This document shows, one piece after another, positions 47,734 to 55,334 of a DNA stretch of 64,000 nt. The position numbers and the translations under genes were made by a program. The notes under the pieces were generated by a model. That model saw only the letters and a list, made by a program, of their open reading frames with translations, was not told the DNA's origin and made no database searches. How positions within the stretch are numbered: position 1 is the first letter of the stretch; each line of letters opens with the position of its first letter. Source of the DNA: Roseomonas sp. KE0001 (lineage in GTDB: Bacteria > Pseudomonadota > Alphaproteobacteria > Acetobacterales > Acetobacteraceae); NCBI RefSeq assembly GCF_016107285.1, contig NZ_RCVQ01000003.1, forward strand, positions 372,001 to 436,000. The letters are read 5' to 3'.

Positions 47734-48183
47734 ATGAGCCCGCAGGCCCAGGGCCTGAGCGTGGGGGAGGTGGCGCGGCGCAGCGGCGTCGCCGTCTCGA
47801 CCCTGCATTTCTACGAGGCCCGCGGGCTGATCGAGGGCTGGCGAACCTCCGGCAACCAGCGCCGCTACCACCGCGCCGTGCTGCGCCGCGTCGCCATCAT
47901 CCGCATCGCGCAACGGGCCGGCATCCCGCTGGCGACCATCCGCGAGGCGCTGGCCGGGCTGCCGCAGGACCATGCGCCGAGCATGGAGGACTGGCGGCGC
48001 TTCACCGCCGACTGGAGCGGGATGCTGCAGCAGCGGATCGACAGCCTGGTGCAGTTGCGGGACCAGCTGACCAGCTGCATCGGCTGCGGCTGCCTGTCGC
48101 TGCGCGACTGCCCGCTGCGCAACCCCGAGGACCGGCTGGGCCGGGAGGGGCCGGGTCCGCGCCGGCTGGCCGGCTTCGGCTGA
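47734..48183 (+). CDS. soxR: redox-sensitive transcription activator SoxR
   Basis: A 149-aa MerR-family activator. The MerR DNA-binding head ([40 protein letters not shown]) precedes a dimerisation helix and the 2Fe-2S site [12 protein letters not shown], pattern C-x2-C-x-C-x5-C. Redox-cycling compounds oxidise the cluster and switch on target promoters. A classic SoxR box lies 20 bases after its own stop, in front of doxX. Confidence 0.97.
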   Translation: MSPQAQGLSVGEVARRSGVAVSTLHFYEARGLIEGWRTSGNQRRYHRAVLRRVAIIRIAQRAGIPLATIREALAGLPQDHAPSMEDWRRFTADWSGMLQQRIDSLVQLRDQLTSCIGCGCLSLRDCPLRNPEDRLGREGPGPRRLAGFG

Positions 48184-48198
48184 GGCGCCGAACCGGGC

Positions 48199-48229
48199 TT
48201 GACCTCAACCGGGCTTGAGGTCCTAGGAC
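48199..48229 (+). promoter_or_regulatory. SoxR-regulated promoter of doxX
   Basis: The SoxR box CCTCAA-N6-TTGAGG is at 48203-48220 (outer bases extend it to GACCTCAA/TTGAGGTC). It lies between a -35 TTGACC (48199-48204) and a -10-like TAGGAC (48224-48229), a 19-bp spacer, which is the overlong spacer typical of MerR-family targets. Confidence 0.9.
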
Positions 48230-48273
48230 GGGCTCCGGCCGCGCCCCGCGCGCGCAGAACCGGAGAACCGATC

Positions 48274-48705
48274 TTGCGAAGCCCCCCTGGCGCCCCGGCG
48301 CCCACCGCCATCGCCGGCATCCTCGAATCCCGCGCCTTCGGCCTCCTGGCGCGCATCCTGCTGACCTTCGTCTTCTGGACCAGTGGCCTGGCCAAGCTGC
48401 TGGACTTCAGCGCCAGCGCGGCCGTGATGGAAGGCTTCGGCCTGTCGCCGGGCTGGGCGGTGAACCTGGCGACGCTGGTCCTGCAACTCGGCGCCTCGCT
48501 GCTCATCATCCTGAACCGGGCGGTCTGGCCGGCGGCCCTGGCCCTGGCCGTCTTCACCCTGCTCACCATTCCGGTGGCGCATCCCTTCTGGGCGCGCGAG
48601 GGGGAGGAGGCCTTCCGGGACCTGACGGTGGCGCTCGAGCATGTCTCGGTGATCGGCGGGCTGGCGCTGGCCGCCATCCTGTCCCGGCGGAGCGGCCGGT
48701 TCTGA
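48274..48705 (+). CDS. DoxX-family membrane protein, SoxR target
   Basis: A 143-aa protein with four hydrophobic helices; start is a TTG at 48274 behind GGAGA, since the region before it is the SoxR promoter. DoxX marks: LARILLTFVFWTSGLAKLLDF, GFGLSPGWAVNLATLVLQLGASLLIIL and ALAVFTLLTIPVAHPFW. DoxX proteins often act against oxidative or sulphite stress and interact with thioredoxin-like proteins. The SoxR box directly upstream ties it to redox-cycling stress. Confidence 0.9.
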   Translation: MRSPPGAPAPTAIAGILESRAFGLLARILLTFVFWTSGLAKLLDFSASAAVMEGFGLSPGWAVNLATLVLQLGASLLIILNRAVWPAALALAVFTLLTIPVAHPFWAREGEEAFRDLTVALEHVSVIGGLALAAILSRRSGRF

Positions 48706-48727
48706 GGGGTGGGCAGCCCCGGGCGCC

Positions 48728-49354
48728 TCAGCGCCGTCGGGTGGAGGCCCAGGCCTCGGCCATGCGGTTCATCCGCTCGACACGCGGATCGACACGGACC
48801 GGCGCCCGGGCCGCGGCGAGCAGGGTGCCGTCACCGCCCCAGTTGCGCACCGGGCCGGAATCGATGTGCACGAAGCCCTGCTGCGGATAGCTGCCGACCC
48901 CACCGCGCCGCAGGCGCAGCGCCGTCTCGACGAAATCCGGCAGGCGGGCCGGGGCCACCTGGATGTCCAGCGCGGCGGCCCGCAGATGCTGGCTGTCGCC
49001 CGCGCCATGCACCGCGGCATTGGTGGCCGGCGTGCGGTAGCCGGAGAGGATGAGGAACTCCGTCATCCGCTGCCGCGCGCCCAGATCCCAGAGGATGTCG
49101 ATCGCCGCCGGGTCGAAGGCGCGGATGGCGCCGGTGCGGGTATCGGCCAGCACCTCGGAGATGTCGGCCATGGCGGCGGCATCCGGGGCAATGCCGTTGT
49201 GGTAGATGCCGCTGAAGCGGTTCCCGTTGGCGGCATGGCGCAGCGTGATGCGGCGGGGCTCGGGCCCGGCGGGGCGGCTGCGGCGCGTGGCGGCCAGGGC
49301 CAGGCCCGGCACGGAGGCGAGAGTGGCGGCGAGAAAGAGGGTCCGGCGACGCAT
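48728..49354 (-). CDS. YcbK/DUF882-type murein endopeptidase-like protein
   Basis: A 208-aa exported protein of the M15-like DUF882 family. An N-terminal RRRTLFLAATLASVPGLALA signal with twin arginines precedes the domain. Zinc-site motifs: SGYRTPATNAAVHGAGDSQHLRAAALDIQ (His and Asp) and GGVGSYPQQGFVHIDSGPVRNW (His). Escherichia coli MepK of this family cuts 3-3 peptidoglycan cross-links. Convergent with doxX (gap 22 bases). Confidence 0.9.
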   Translation of the reverse strand: MRRRTLFLAATLASVPGLALAATRRSRPAGPEPRRITLRHAANGNRFSGIYHNGIAPDAAAMADISEVLADTRTGAIRAFDPAAIDILWDLGARQRMTEFLILSGYRTPATNAAVHGAGDSQHLRAAALDIQVAPARLPDFVETALRLRRGGVGSYPQQGFVHIDSGPVRNWGGDGTLLAAARAPVRVDPRVERMNRMAEAWASTRRR

Positions 49355-49434
49355 GGCGCGGACCCTAAGGCAGACCGGGCCGCCGCGATAAGCCCATTTC
49401 ACGCGATTGGGATCAGAAAATAAGCAAAATGAAC

Positions 49435-49472
49435 CGAATTCTTAATATTGATACGATACGTCGCAATTCGGG
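49435..49472. promoter_or_regulatory. inverted repeat in an AT-rich gap
   Basis: CCGAATT (49435-49441) and AATTCGG (49466-49472) form a 7-bp inverted repeat. It lies in an AT-rich 131-base gap between the NUDIX stop and the YcbK-like start, so it may regulate that gene or end the NUDIX transcript. Confidence 0.3.
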
Positions 49473-49485
49473 GTTGTGGGTTTCC

Positions 49486-50028
49486 TTACAATAGGCCGTG
49501 GATCCTCAGCATGCCAAGAGCGGCGATGCTCATCGCATCCATCAGCCTCCCGTCCCGGATCATCGCCTCGACCTCGGCCAGCGGGATGGCGCGGCAGATC
49601 ATGTCCTGCTCCGACGCCTCGCGCGCCGCCTCGCCCTGGCGCAGGCCGGTCGCCAGGAAGACATGGCCCCGCTGGTTGCAGTAGCCGGCGCCCTGGAAGA
49701 TCGTCCCCACCCGCAGCAGATGCCCGGCCACCAGCCCGGTTTCCTCGCGCAGCTCGGCGGCGGCGACCTCCTCCGGCGTCACCTCCGGGCGGGTCTCCCA
49801 GGTGCCCATGGGCATTTCCCATTGCCGCGAGCGCACCGGGTAGCGGTACTGCTCGACCAGCGTCAGGCAGCCCTCCTGCCAGGGAGCGACGATGACGAAG
49901 TCGGGGCGCTCCACCACGCCGTAGAGACCCTCCGAACCGTCGCGCAGGCGGGTGCGATCCTCCCGCAGCCGCAGCCAGCGGTTCTCATAGGCCACCCGGC
50001 TGCTCAGGGTGACGATCTCCTCGCTCAT
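49486..50028 (-). CDS. NUDIX hydrolase, ADP-ribose pyrophosphatase-like
   Basis: A 180-aa hydrolase. The Nudix box is GTWETRPEVTPEEVAAAELREETGL, with a slightly extended G-to-RE spacing; upstream ERPDFVIVAPWQEGCLTLVEQYRYPVRSRQWEMPMG is typical of ADP-ribose/GDP-mannose pyrophosphatases. The start at 50028 follows CCCGGAGC. Cytoplasmic housecleaning role likely. Confidence 0.92.
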   Translation of the reverse strand: MSEEIVTLSSRVAYENRWLRLREDRTRLRDGSEGLYGVVERPDFVIVAPWQEGCLTLVEQYRYPVRSRQWEMPMGTWETRPEVTPEEVAAAELREETGLVAGHLLRVGTIFQGAGYCNQRGHVFLATGLRQGEAAREASEQDMICRAIPLAEVEAMIRDGRLMDAMSIAALGMLRIHGLL

Positions 50029-50213
50029 GCCCGCTCCGGGATCTGTTTGCGGGCAGCAGGATAGGCGCCGCGCCGGCTTCACGAAACCGCGGCTGGCGGG
50101 GGCGTGAACGCGGGACCATCGCAAATTGAGCGATCAGTCTCTATCGTTGGGACGATCAACCGCCGCAACGCCCTTTGGGCCCGCCCCATGGGGCCGATGA
50201 AACAGGATTTGCC

Positions 50214-51215
50214 ATGCGCCGCGATGCGACAGGCCGGACGGCCCTGCACACCGCCCTCAGCCCCGCCGCCGGGAAGCGGCGCCGCCTGGCTCTCGCCCTG
50301 TCGGTGCTGGCGGCCCTCGGCCTCGGCCCGGCCGTCGGGGCGCGCGCGGAGGGGCGGGTGCCGATCGGCGCCTATGCGGCGAACGACCCGAAGCTCGTCG
50401 AGGAATTCGAGCAGTGGTTCGGCTGCCCGATGGACCAGCTTCTGGTCTTCACCGATCAGGCGAGCTGGGAGGGCATCGGCTGGCCGCAATGGTTCATCAA
50501 CCAGTTCAAGGCGCTGGACCGGCCGACCCTGTGGTCGGTGGCGATGATCCCCAGGGGCTCCAGCCTGAAGGAGGCGGCCAGCGGGCGCTACAACCGCTAC
50601 TACGTGTCCGCGGCGCGCGCCCTGGCCGAGACCAAGCCCTTCGCGGATGGCACCATCCGCATCCGCCTGGGCTGGGAGATGAACGGCAACTGGTTCCCCT
50701 GGGCGGCGGAGGGCAAGGAGGAGGACTTCATCCGCACCTTCCGCCACATCGTCGATTCCTTCCGATCTGTGTCCGACAAGTTCCGCTTCGAATGGAACTT
50801 CAACTACGGGGAGCGGATGGACCCCGCGACGGCCTATCCGGGTGACGACTATGTCGACATCATCGGCATGGACTTCTACTGGAAGCACGAGTACCTGCCG
50901 CGCGATCCTGTGGCCGCCTTCGAGCGCATCCGCGATCATCGCTGGGGCCTGCGCTATGTCGAGAACTTCGCCCGCGCGCGCGGCAAGCCCACCGCCTATT
51001 CGGAATGGGGCGTGCAGGGCGACAACGCGGCGCCCTTTATCAAGCTGTTCCAGGAATGGATGGCGCAGCACAACGTGCTCTACCACAACTACTGGAATTC
51101 CGACGCCGACTATGCCGGCCGCCTCTCCTCGGGCAAGTGGCCCGCCACCGCGCGCGCCTTCCGCGAGACCTTCTGCCCCGCCAGCCGCGCCGAGGCCTCG
51201 CCGCCGCGGCGCTGA
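50214..51215 (+). CDS. exported GH26-like glycoside hydrolase
   Basis: A 333-aa protein with signal peptide (RRRLALALSVLAALGLGPAVGARA, cut near residue 46). The TIM-barrel pattern is GH26-like: candidate acid/base E155 in GWEMNGNWFPW and nucleophile E264 in YSEWG; also YPGDDYVDIIGMDFYWK. The C-terminal region is a short Arg/Pro tail with no binding module. GH26 enzymes are mostly beta-mannanases, but the real substrate is open. The PPTase gene follows after 36 bases; a paralogue is at 61816. Confidence 0.8.
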   Translation: MRRDATGRTALHTALSPAAGKRRRLALALSVLAALGLGPAVGARAEGRVPIGAYAANDPKLVEEFEQWFGCPMDQLLVFTDQASWEGIGWPQWFINQFKALDRPTLWSVAMIPRGSSLKEAASGRYNRYYVSAARALAETKPFADGTIRIRLGWEMNGNWFPWAAEGKEEDFIRTFRHIVDSFRSVSDKFRFEWNFNYGERMDPATAYPGDDYVDIIGMDFYWKHEYLPRDPVAAFERIRDHRWGLRYVENFARARGKPTAYSEWGVQGDNAAPFIKLFQEWMAQHNVLYHNYWNSDADYAGRLSSGKWPATARAFRETFCPASRAEASPPRR

Positions 51216-51251
51216 GCCCCGGCATCCCCCCGGCCGCGCCGGCCGGCGGGC

Positions 51252-51971
51252 ATGACGGTGGGCGAGCTGTCCTGGCCCTGGCCGCCGCGCGCGGCGGCCG
51301 ACCCGCCGCCGCTGCCGCCCGGGGAGATCCATCTCTGGCTCGCCAGGCTGGACGCGCCGGTCGGGGCGGCGGCGATGGCGCTGCTGGCGCCGGAGGAGCG
51401 GACCCGCGCCGCCGCCTTCCGCCGCCCCGCCCTGAGCCAGGCCTATCTGGCCGCGCATCTGGCGCTGCGCCGGCTGCTCGGCGGCTATCTGCGTCGCGCG
51501 CCGGCGGGAATCGGCCTGATCCGCGGCCCCGCCGGCAAGCCCGCCCTGCGGCAGGGGCCGGGGGATGCGGCGCCGGGGCTGCAGTTCAACCTCTCCCACG
51601 CCGGGGACTGGGCGCTGCTCGGCTTCGCCCGCGGCCGGGCGGTGGGGGTGGACCTCGAGCCGCTGCGGCCCGATCCGCCGCTCGAAGCCGCGAGCCTCGT
51701 CTTCTCCCCGGCGGAGCGGCGCCTCCTGGACGCGCAGGACGTGGCATCGCGCGGGACCACCTTCCTGCGGCTCTGGACGCGCAAGGAAGCCCGGCTGAAG
51801 GCCGAGGGGCAGGGCTTCTCGCGCGACCCGACACGGCTCTGCACCCTGTCGGAGCAGGGATGGTGGATCGACACGCCCAAGGGGCCGCCGGACCACCTCC
51901 TGGCGGTGGCCGCCTCTGCGCGGCCGGCGCGCTGCCTGGGCCATATTCTCTCGGAACAGATCGAAATCTGA
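51252..51971 (+). CDS. Sfp-type 4'-phosphopantetheinyl transferase
   Basis: Transfers the phosphopantetheine arm of CoA to a carrier-protein serine. The 239-aa protein has the signature GVDLEPL (about 130-136) and WTRKEARLKAEGQG (about 176-189) with the conserved Lys and Glu, plus FNLSHAGDW. The long two-half layout is Sfp/EntD type, used for secondary metabolism and not fatty acid ACP. The neighbouring carrier-bearing synthetase at 52162 is the obvious client. 36 bases after the GH26-like gene, so probably one transcript. Confidence 0.93.
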   Translation: MTVGELSWPWPPRAAADPPPLPPGEIHLWLARLDAPVGAAAMALLAPEERTRAAAFRRPALSQAYLAAHLALRRLLGGYLRRAPAGIGLIRGPAGKPALRQGPGDAAPGLQFNLSHAGDWALLGFARGRAVGVDLEPLRPDPPLEAASLVFSPAERRLLDAQDVASRGTTFLRLWTRKEARLKAEGQGFSRDPTRLCTLSEQGWWIDTPKGPPDHLLAVAASARPARCLGHILSEQIEI

Positions 51972-52161
51972 GGCAATGCCCGCATCACGAGGTTTTTTGC
52001 GTTGCAGCGCAAATCGCGCTTGCACCGGCAAGGGCGCTCATTTCCAATAGGTTACGGCGCCCGACAGGCAATGCGTCGAAAAATAGCCAAAATTCAACTA
52101 ATTGAGATGATTGCCCCAATTCATTGCGGATGGGAAAATTAAAGACGATCCTTGCGGCGGA
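51972..52161 (+). promoter_or_regulatory. AT-rich leader of the synthetase gene
   Basis: 190 bases with visibly low GC between the PPTase stop and the synthetase start. It holds a hairpin TTTGCG-TTGCAG-CGCAAA (51996-52013) after a T run (51993-51998). Likely a separate promoter region for the synthetase; box positions are not certain. Confidence 0.4.
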
Positions 52162-55100
52162 ATGAGTGCGGGGTGGCGTGAGATGGACGGATTGCCGGTG
52201 ATTCGAGAAGCGCAGCAGCTGGGCGAGGCGGCTCCGGAAACGGTTCTGCACACCCCCTCCGTCGCCGACATGCTGGGGTGTCAGATGGCCGAATTCGCCG
52301 CCTGGCTCGCCGGCCAGGGGCTGCTGGCGGAGCCGGCGGGGCCGGAGGCGCTGCAACGCTACGCCGTGCAGGATTACCGCGGCTTCTGGAGTGCCTTCCT
52401 GCGCTGGTCCGGCCTGGATTGCAGCGGCGAGGCCGAGCCCGTCTGCACCGGCGACGATTGCGAGACGGCACGCTTCTTCCCCGGCCTCCGGCTGAACTAC
52501 GCGGCGAATCTGCTCTCGCCCCGCTGGGACGACGCGGCCCCCGCCGTCACCGCCCTGGTGCCGGGCCGCCCGGCCGAGCGCCTCAGCCGGGGCGCCCTGC
52601 GCCAGCGGGTGGCGCGGCTCGCCACCGTGCTGCAGCAGCTCGGTCTCCGCCCCGGGGACCGCGTCGGCGCCGTGATGCGCAACGACGCGGAGGCGGTGGT
52701 GGCGGCGCTGGCCGTCGCGGCGCTGGGCGCCACCCTCTCGACCGCCGCGCCGGAGATGGGCAGCGAGGCGATCCTCGACCGCTTCGCGCAGCTCGACCCT
52801 GTCCTGCTGCTGGCCCATCTGCGGCCGGCCGCCCAGGATACCGGCCTCGCCCTGACGACGCGCCTGGCCCAGGTGGCGCGGGGCCTGCCCGCCTGCCGCG
52901 GCGTGGTGGCGCTGGACGGGCCGGCCGAGATCCCGGAACTGCTGCTGCCGCTGCACGATGCCGCGGCCCTGTGCGCCGCCGTGCGGGCCGAGGCGGCGTG
53001 GCAGGAGCATCCCTTCAACCAGCCGCTCTTCATCCTGTTCTCCTCCGGCACCACCGGCCAGCCGAAATGCATCGTGCACGGGGCCGGCGGCACGCTGATC
53101 GAGCATGTGAAGGAGCACCGGCTGCACAGCGAGCTGCGGCCCGGCGACAAGCTGTTCTTCCAGACCTCCTGCGGCTGGATGATGTGGAACTGGCAGCTCT
53201 CCGCCCTGGCCTCGGGCGCCGAGATCGTCACCTACAGCGGCCCGATCGCCGAGGCCGACACGCTCTGGTCGCTGGTGGAGCAGGAGCGGGTGACGCATTT
53301 CGGCACCAGCCCGGGCTATCTGAAGATGTCCGAGACGGCCCGGCTGCATCCGGCGCGGGACCACGACCTCTCGGCGCTGCGCGTCATCCTCTCCACCGGC
53401 TCGGTGCTGGACGAGGCGCGCTATCACTGGGTGCGGCGGAAGGTGGGCGACCTGCCGCTGCACTCGATCTCGGGCGGCACCGACATTATCGGCTGTTTCG
53501 TGCTCGGCCATCCGCAGCGCCCCGTGCATGCCGGGCAGAGCCAGGCCCGCAGCCTCGGCCTCGATGTCCGCGTGCTCTCGGAAGAGGGGCAGGACCGGCC
53601 CGGCGCCGTGGGCGAGCTGGTCTGCGCCAATCCCTTCCCGTCCCGCCCCCTGGGCTTCCACGGCGATGCGGACGGCAGCCGTTTCCATCAGGCCTACTTC
53701 GCGCAGAATCCGGGCGTCTGGACGCATGGCGACCTGGCGGAGGCGACGCCGGAGGGCGGCATCCGCATCCATGGCCGGTCCGACGGCATCATGAAGGTGC
53801 GCGGCATCCGCATCGGCCCGGCCGAGATCTACCGCGTTCTGCGCCGCTTCCCCGAGATCCGCGACGCCATGGTGGTGCTGCAGCGGGACCCCGAGGTGGC
53901 AAGCGAGGGCCGGGCGGTGCTGGCCCTGGTGCTGGAGGCGGGGCGGACGCTGGACGGCCCGCTCATCGCCGAGATCCGCCGCGCCCTGGCGCGCGAGGCC
54001 TCGGCGGCGCATGTGCCGGACCTCTTCCTGCAGGTCGCGGAGTTGCCGGTGACCCATACCGGCAAGCCGTCCGAGGCGGCGATGCGCGACGCGGTGAACG
54101 GCCTGCCGGTGCGCAACCTCTCCGCCCTGGCCAATCCCGGATGCCTGGAGGCGCTGCGCCACCACCCGGCGCTGCGCCACGCACCGCTGGCCTCTCCCCT
54201 GGCGGCCCGCGCCGCGGCGGCCGGCACGCTGAACTTCCTGCGGGAGCTCTGGCAGGAACTGCTCGGCATCGCCCCGATCGCGGCGGAGGACGACTTCTTC
54301 GCGCTGGGCGGCCATTCGCTCCTGGCGGCGCGGCTCTTCGCCGAGATCGAGCGGGTGAAGGGCGTGCGCCTGCCGCTCACCACCCTGCTGCGCGCGCCCA
54401 CCGTGGCCGCGCTCGCCGCGCTGGTCGACGCGCCGGAGCCCGCCCCGCCAGGCGGCCGGCTGGTGGTCATGCGCGAGGGCGAGGCCGGGGCCGGCCCGCC
54501 GCTCTTCCTGATCCACAGCATGGCCGGCCGGGTGATGGAGCTCTGGGCGCTGCAGCGGGCGCTGCGCACCGGGCGCCGCATCTACGGCATCCAGGCGCAG
54601 GGCCTGGAGCCGGGCGGCGCGGCGCAGAGCTGCGTGCATGCCATGGCGGCCGACTATCTCCGCATCCTGCGGGAGGCGCAGCCGAGGGGGCCCTACTGGC
54701 TCGGCGGCTACTCCTTCGGCGGGCTGGTGGCGCTGGAGATGGCGCAGCGGCTGCGGCGCGAGGGCGAGGTGGTCGAGCAGTTGATCGCCATCGACACCAG
54801 CGTGCATCCCCGCTTCCTGCCGGGGCCTCAGCGGATGCACCACCTCGTCTCCCGCCCGCTGCGGGTGGCGCGCGACATGCGGACCCGCGGCCTGCGGGGC
54901 AATCTCGACTTCCTCGGCAAGAAGGGGATGATGCTGCTGGACCGCGCGCGGGTGCGGCTGGGCCGGCCGGCGCGGCATCTCGACCTTGTGGGCGACCTGA
55001 CGGCGGATGCGCATCTGCCCGAGGATCTGCGCCGGGTGCGGGGCGGCATCATGCTGGCGACCCGCAACTACCGCCCCCGGCCCTATGCCGGGAAGGTCAC

Positions 55101-55269
55101 CCTGATCCACGCCATGCAGGGCGGCACCTATGACATCCTGCCGACCTGGCGGCGGCTGGCCGGCGAGAATCTCACCCTGCTGCCGACCGAGGGCGACCAT
55201 CTCACCATGATCCAGGAGCCGCAGGTGCGGAGCCTGGCGCGCCGCCTGGACGCGGTGCTGCGCGACTGA
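52162..55269 (+). CDS. acetoacetyl-CoA-synthetase-like A domain - carrier - thioesterase synthetase
   Basis: A 1035-aa three-module enzyme. Residues about 30-650 are an adenylation domain whose sequence is that of acetoacetyl-CoA synthetases: FSSGTTGQPKCIVHGAGG, then HRLHSELRPGDKLFFQTSCGWMMWNWQ, SGGTDIIGCFVLG and RSDGIMKVRGIRIGPAEIYR; K635 near THTGKPSE is the probable acyl-adenylation lysine. A carrier domain follows with DDFFALGGHSLLAARL (S719 for phosphopantetheine). A thioesterase ends the protein with GYSFGG (S851) and EGDHLTMI. There is no condensation or ketosynthase domain, so it loads, holds and releases or dimerises one acid, perhaps a 3-oxo acid. Start could also be 52111 (TTG) or 52183. 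Confidence 0.9.
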   Translation: MSAGWREMDGLPVIREAQQLGEAAPETVLHTPSVADMLGCQMAEFAAWLAGQGLLAEPAGPEALQRYAVQDYRGFWSAFLRWSGLDCSGEAEPVCTGDDCETARFFPGLRLNYAANLLSPRWDDAAPAVTALVPGRPAERLSRGALRQRVARLATVLQQLGLRPGDRVGAVMRNDAEAVVAALAVAALGATLSTAAPEMGSEAILDRFAQLDPVLLLAHLRPAAQDTGLALTTRLAQVARGLPACRGVVALDGPAEIPELLLPLHDAAALCAAVRAEAAWQEHPFNQPLFILFSSGTTGQPKCIVHGAGGTLIEHVKEHRLHSELRPGDKLFFQTSCGWMMWNWQLSALASGAEIVTYSGPIAEADTLWSLVEQERVTHFGTSPGYLKMSETARLHPARDHDLSALRVILSTGSVLDEARYHWVRRKVGDLPLHSISGGTDIIGCFVLGHPQRPVHAGQSQARSLGLDVRVLSEEGQDRPGAVGELVCANPFPSRPLGFHGDADGSRFHQAYFAQNPGVWTHGDLAEATPEGGIRIHGRSDGIMKVRGIRIGPAEIYRVLRRFPEIRDAMVVLQRDPEVASEGRAVLALVLEAGRTLDGPLIAEIRRALAREASAAHVPDLFLQVAELPVTHTGKPSEAAMRDAVNGLPVRNLSALANPGCLEALRHHPALRHAPLASPLAARAAAAGTLNFLRELWQELLGIAPIAAEDDFFALGGHSLLAARLFAEIERVKGVRLPLTTLLRAPTVAALAALVDAPEPAPPGGRLVVMREGEAGAGPPLFLIHSMAGRVMELWALQRALRTGRRIYGIQAQGLEPGGAAQSCVHAMAADYLRILREAQPRGPYWLGGYSFGGLVALEMAQRLRREGEVVEQLIAIDTSVHPRFLPGPQRMHHLVSRPLRVARDMRTRGLRGNLDFLGKKGMMLLDRARVRLGRPARHLDLVGDLTADAHLPEDLRRVRGGIMLATRNYRPRPYAGKVTLIHAMQGGTYDILPTWRRLAGENLTLLPTEGDHLTMIQEPQVRSLARRLDAVLRD

Positions 55270-55279
55270 GGGGAGGGGA

Positions 55280-55312
55280 GGGGGGCGCCAAGCCGGGCAC
55301 CCCCCCCTTTTT
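55280..55312 (+). terminator. Rho-independent terminator after the synthetase
   Basis: GGGGGG (55280-55285) and GCC (55287-55289) pair with GGC (55296-55298) and the C run after 55300, with one mismatch, around a 6-base loop; T run at 55308-55312. It closes the synthetase transcript and separates it from convergent glgP. Confidence 0.75.
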
Positions 55313-55334
55313 GAAGTGCCCTTGCCGGCGCCGT

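Noticed and set aside
48199-48273. doxX starting at TTG 48199
   Set aside because: That codon is the -35 box and SoxR site of the promoter; TTG at 48274 has a GGAGA at the right distance.
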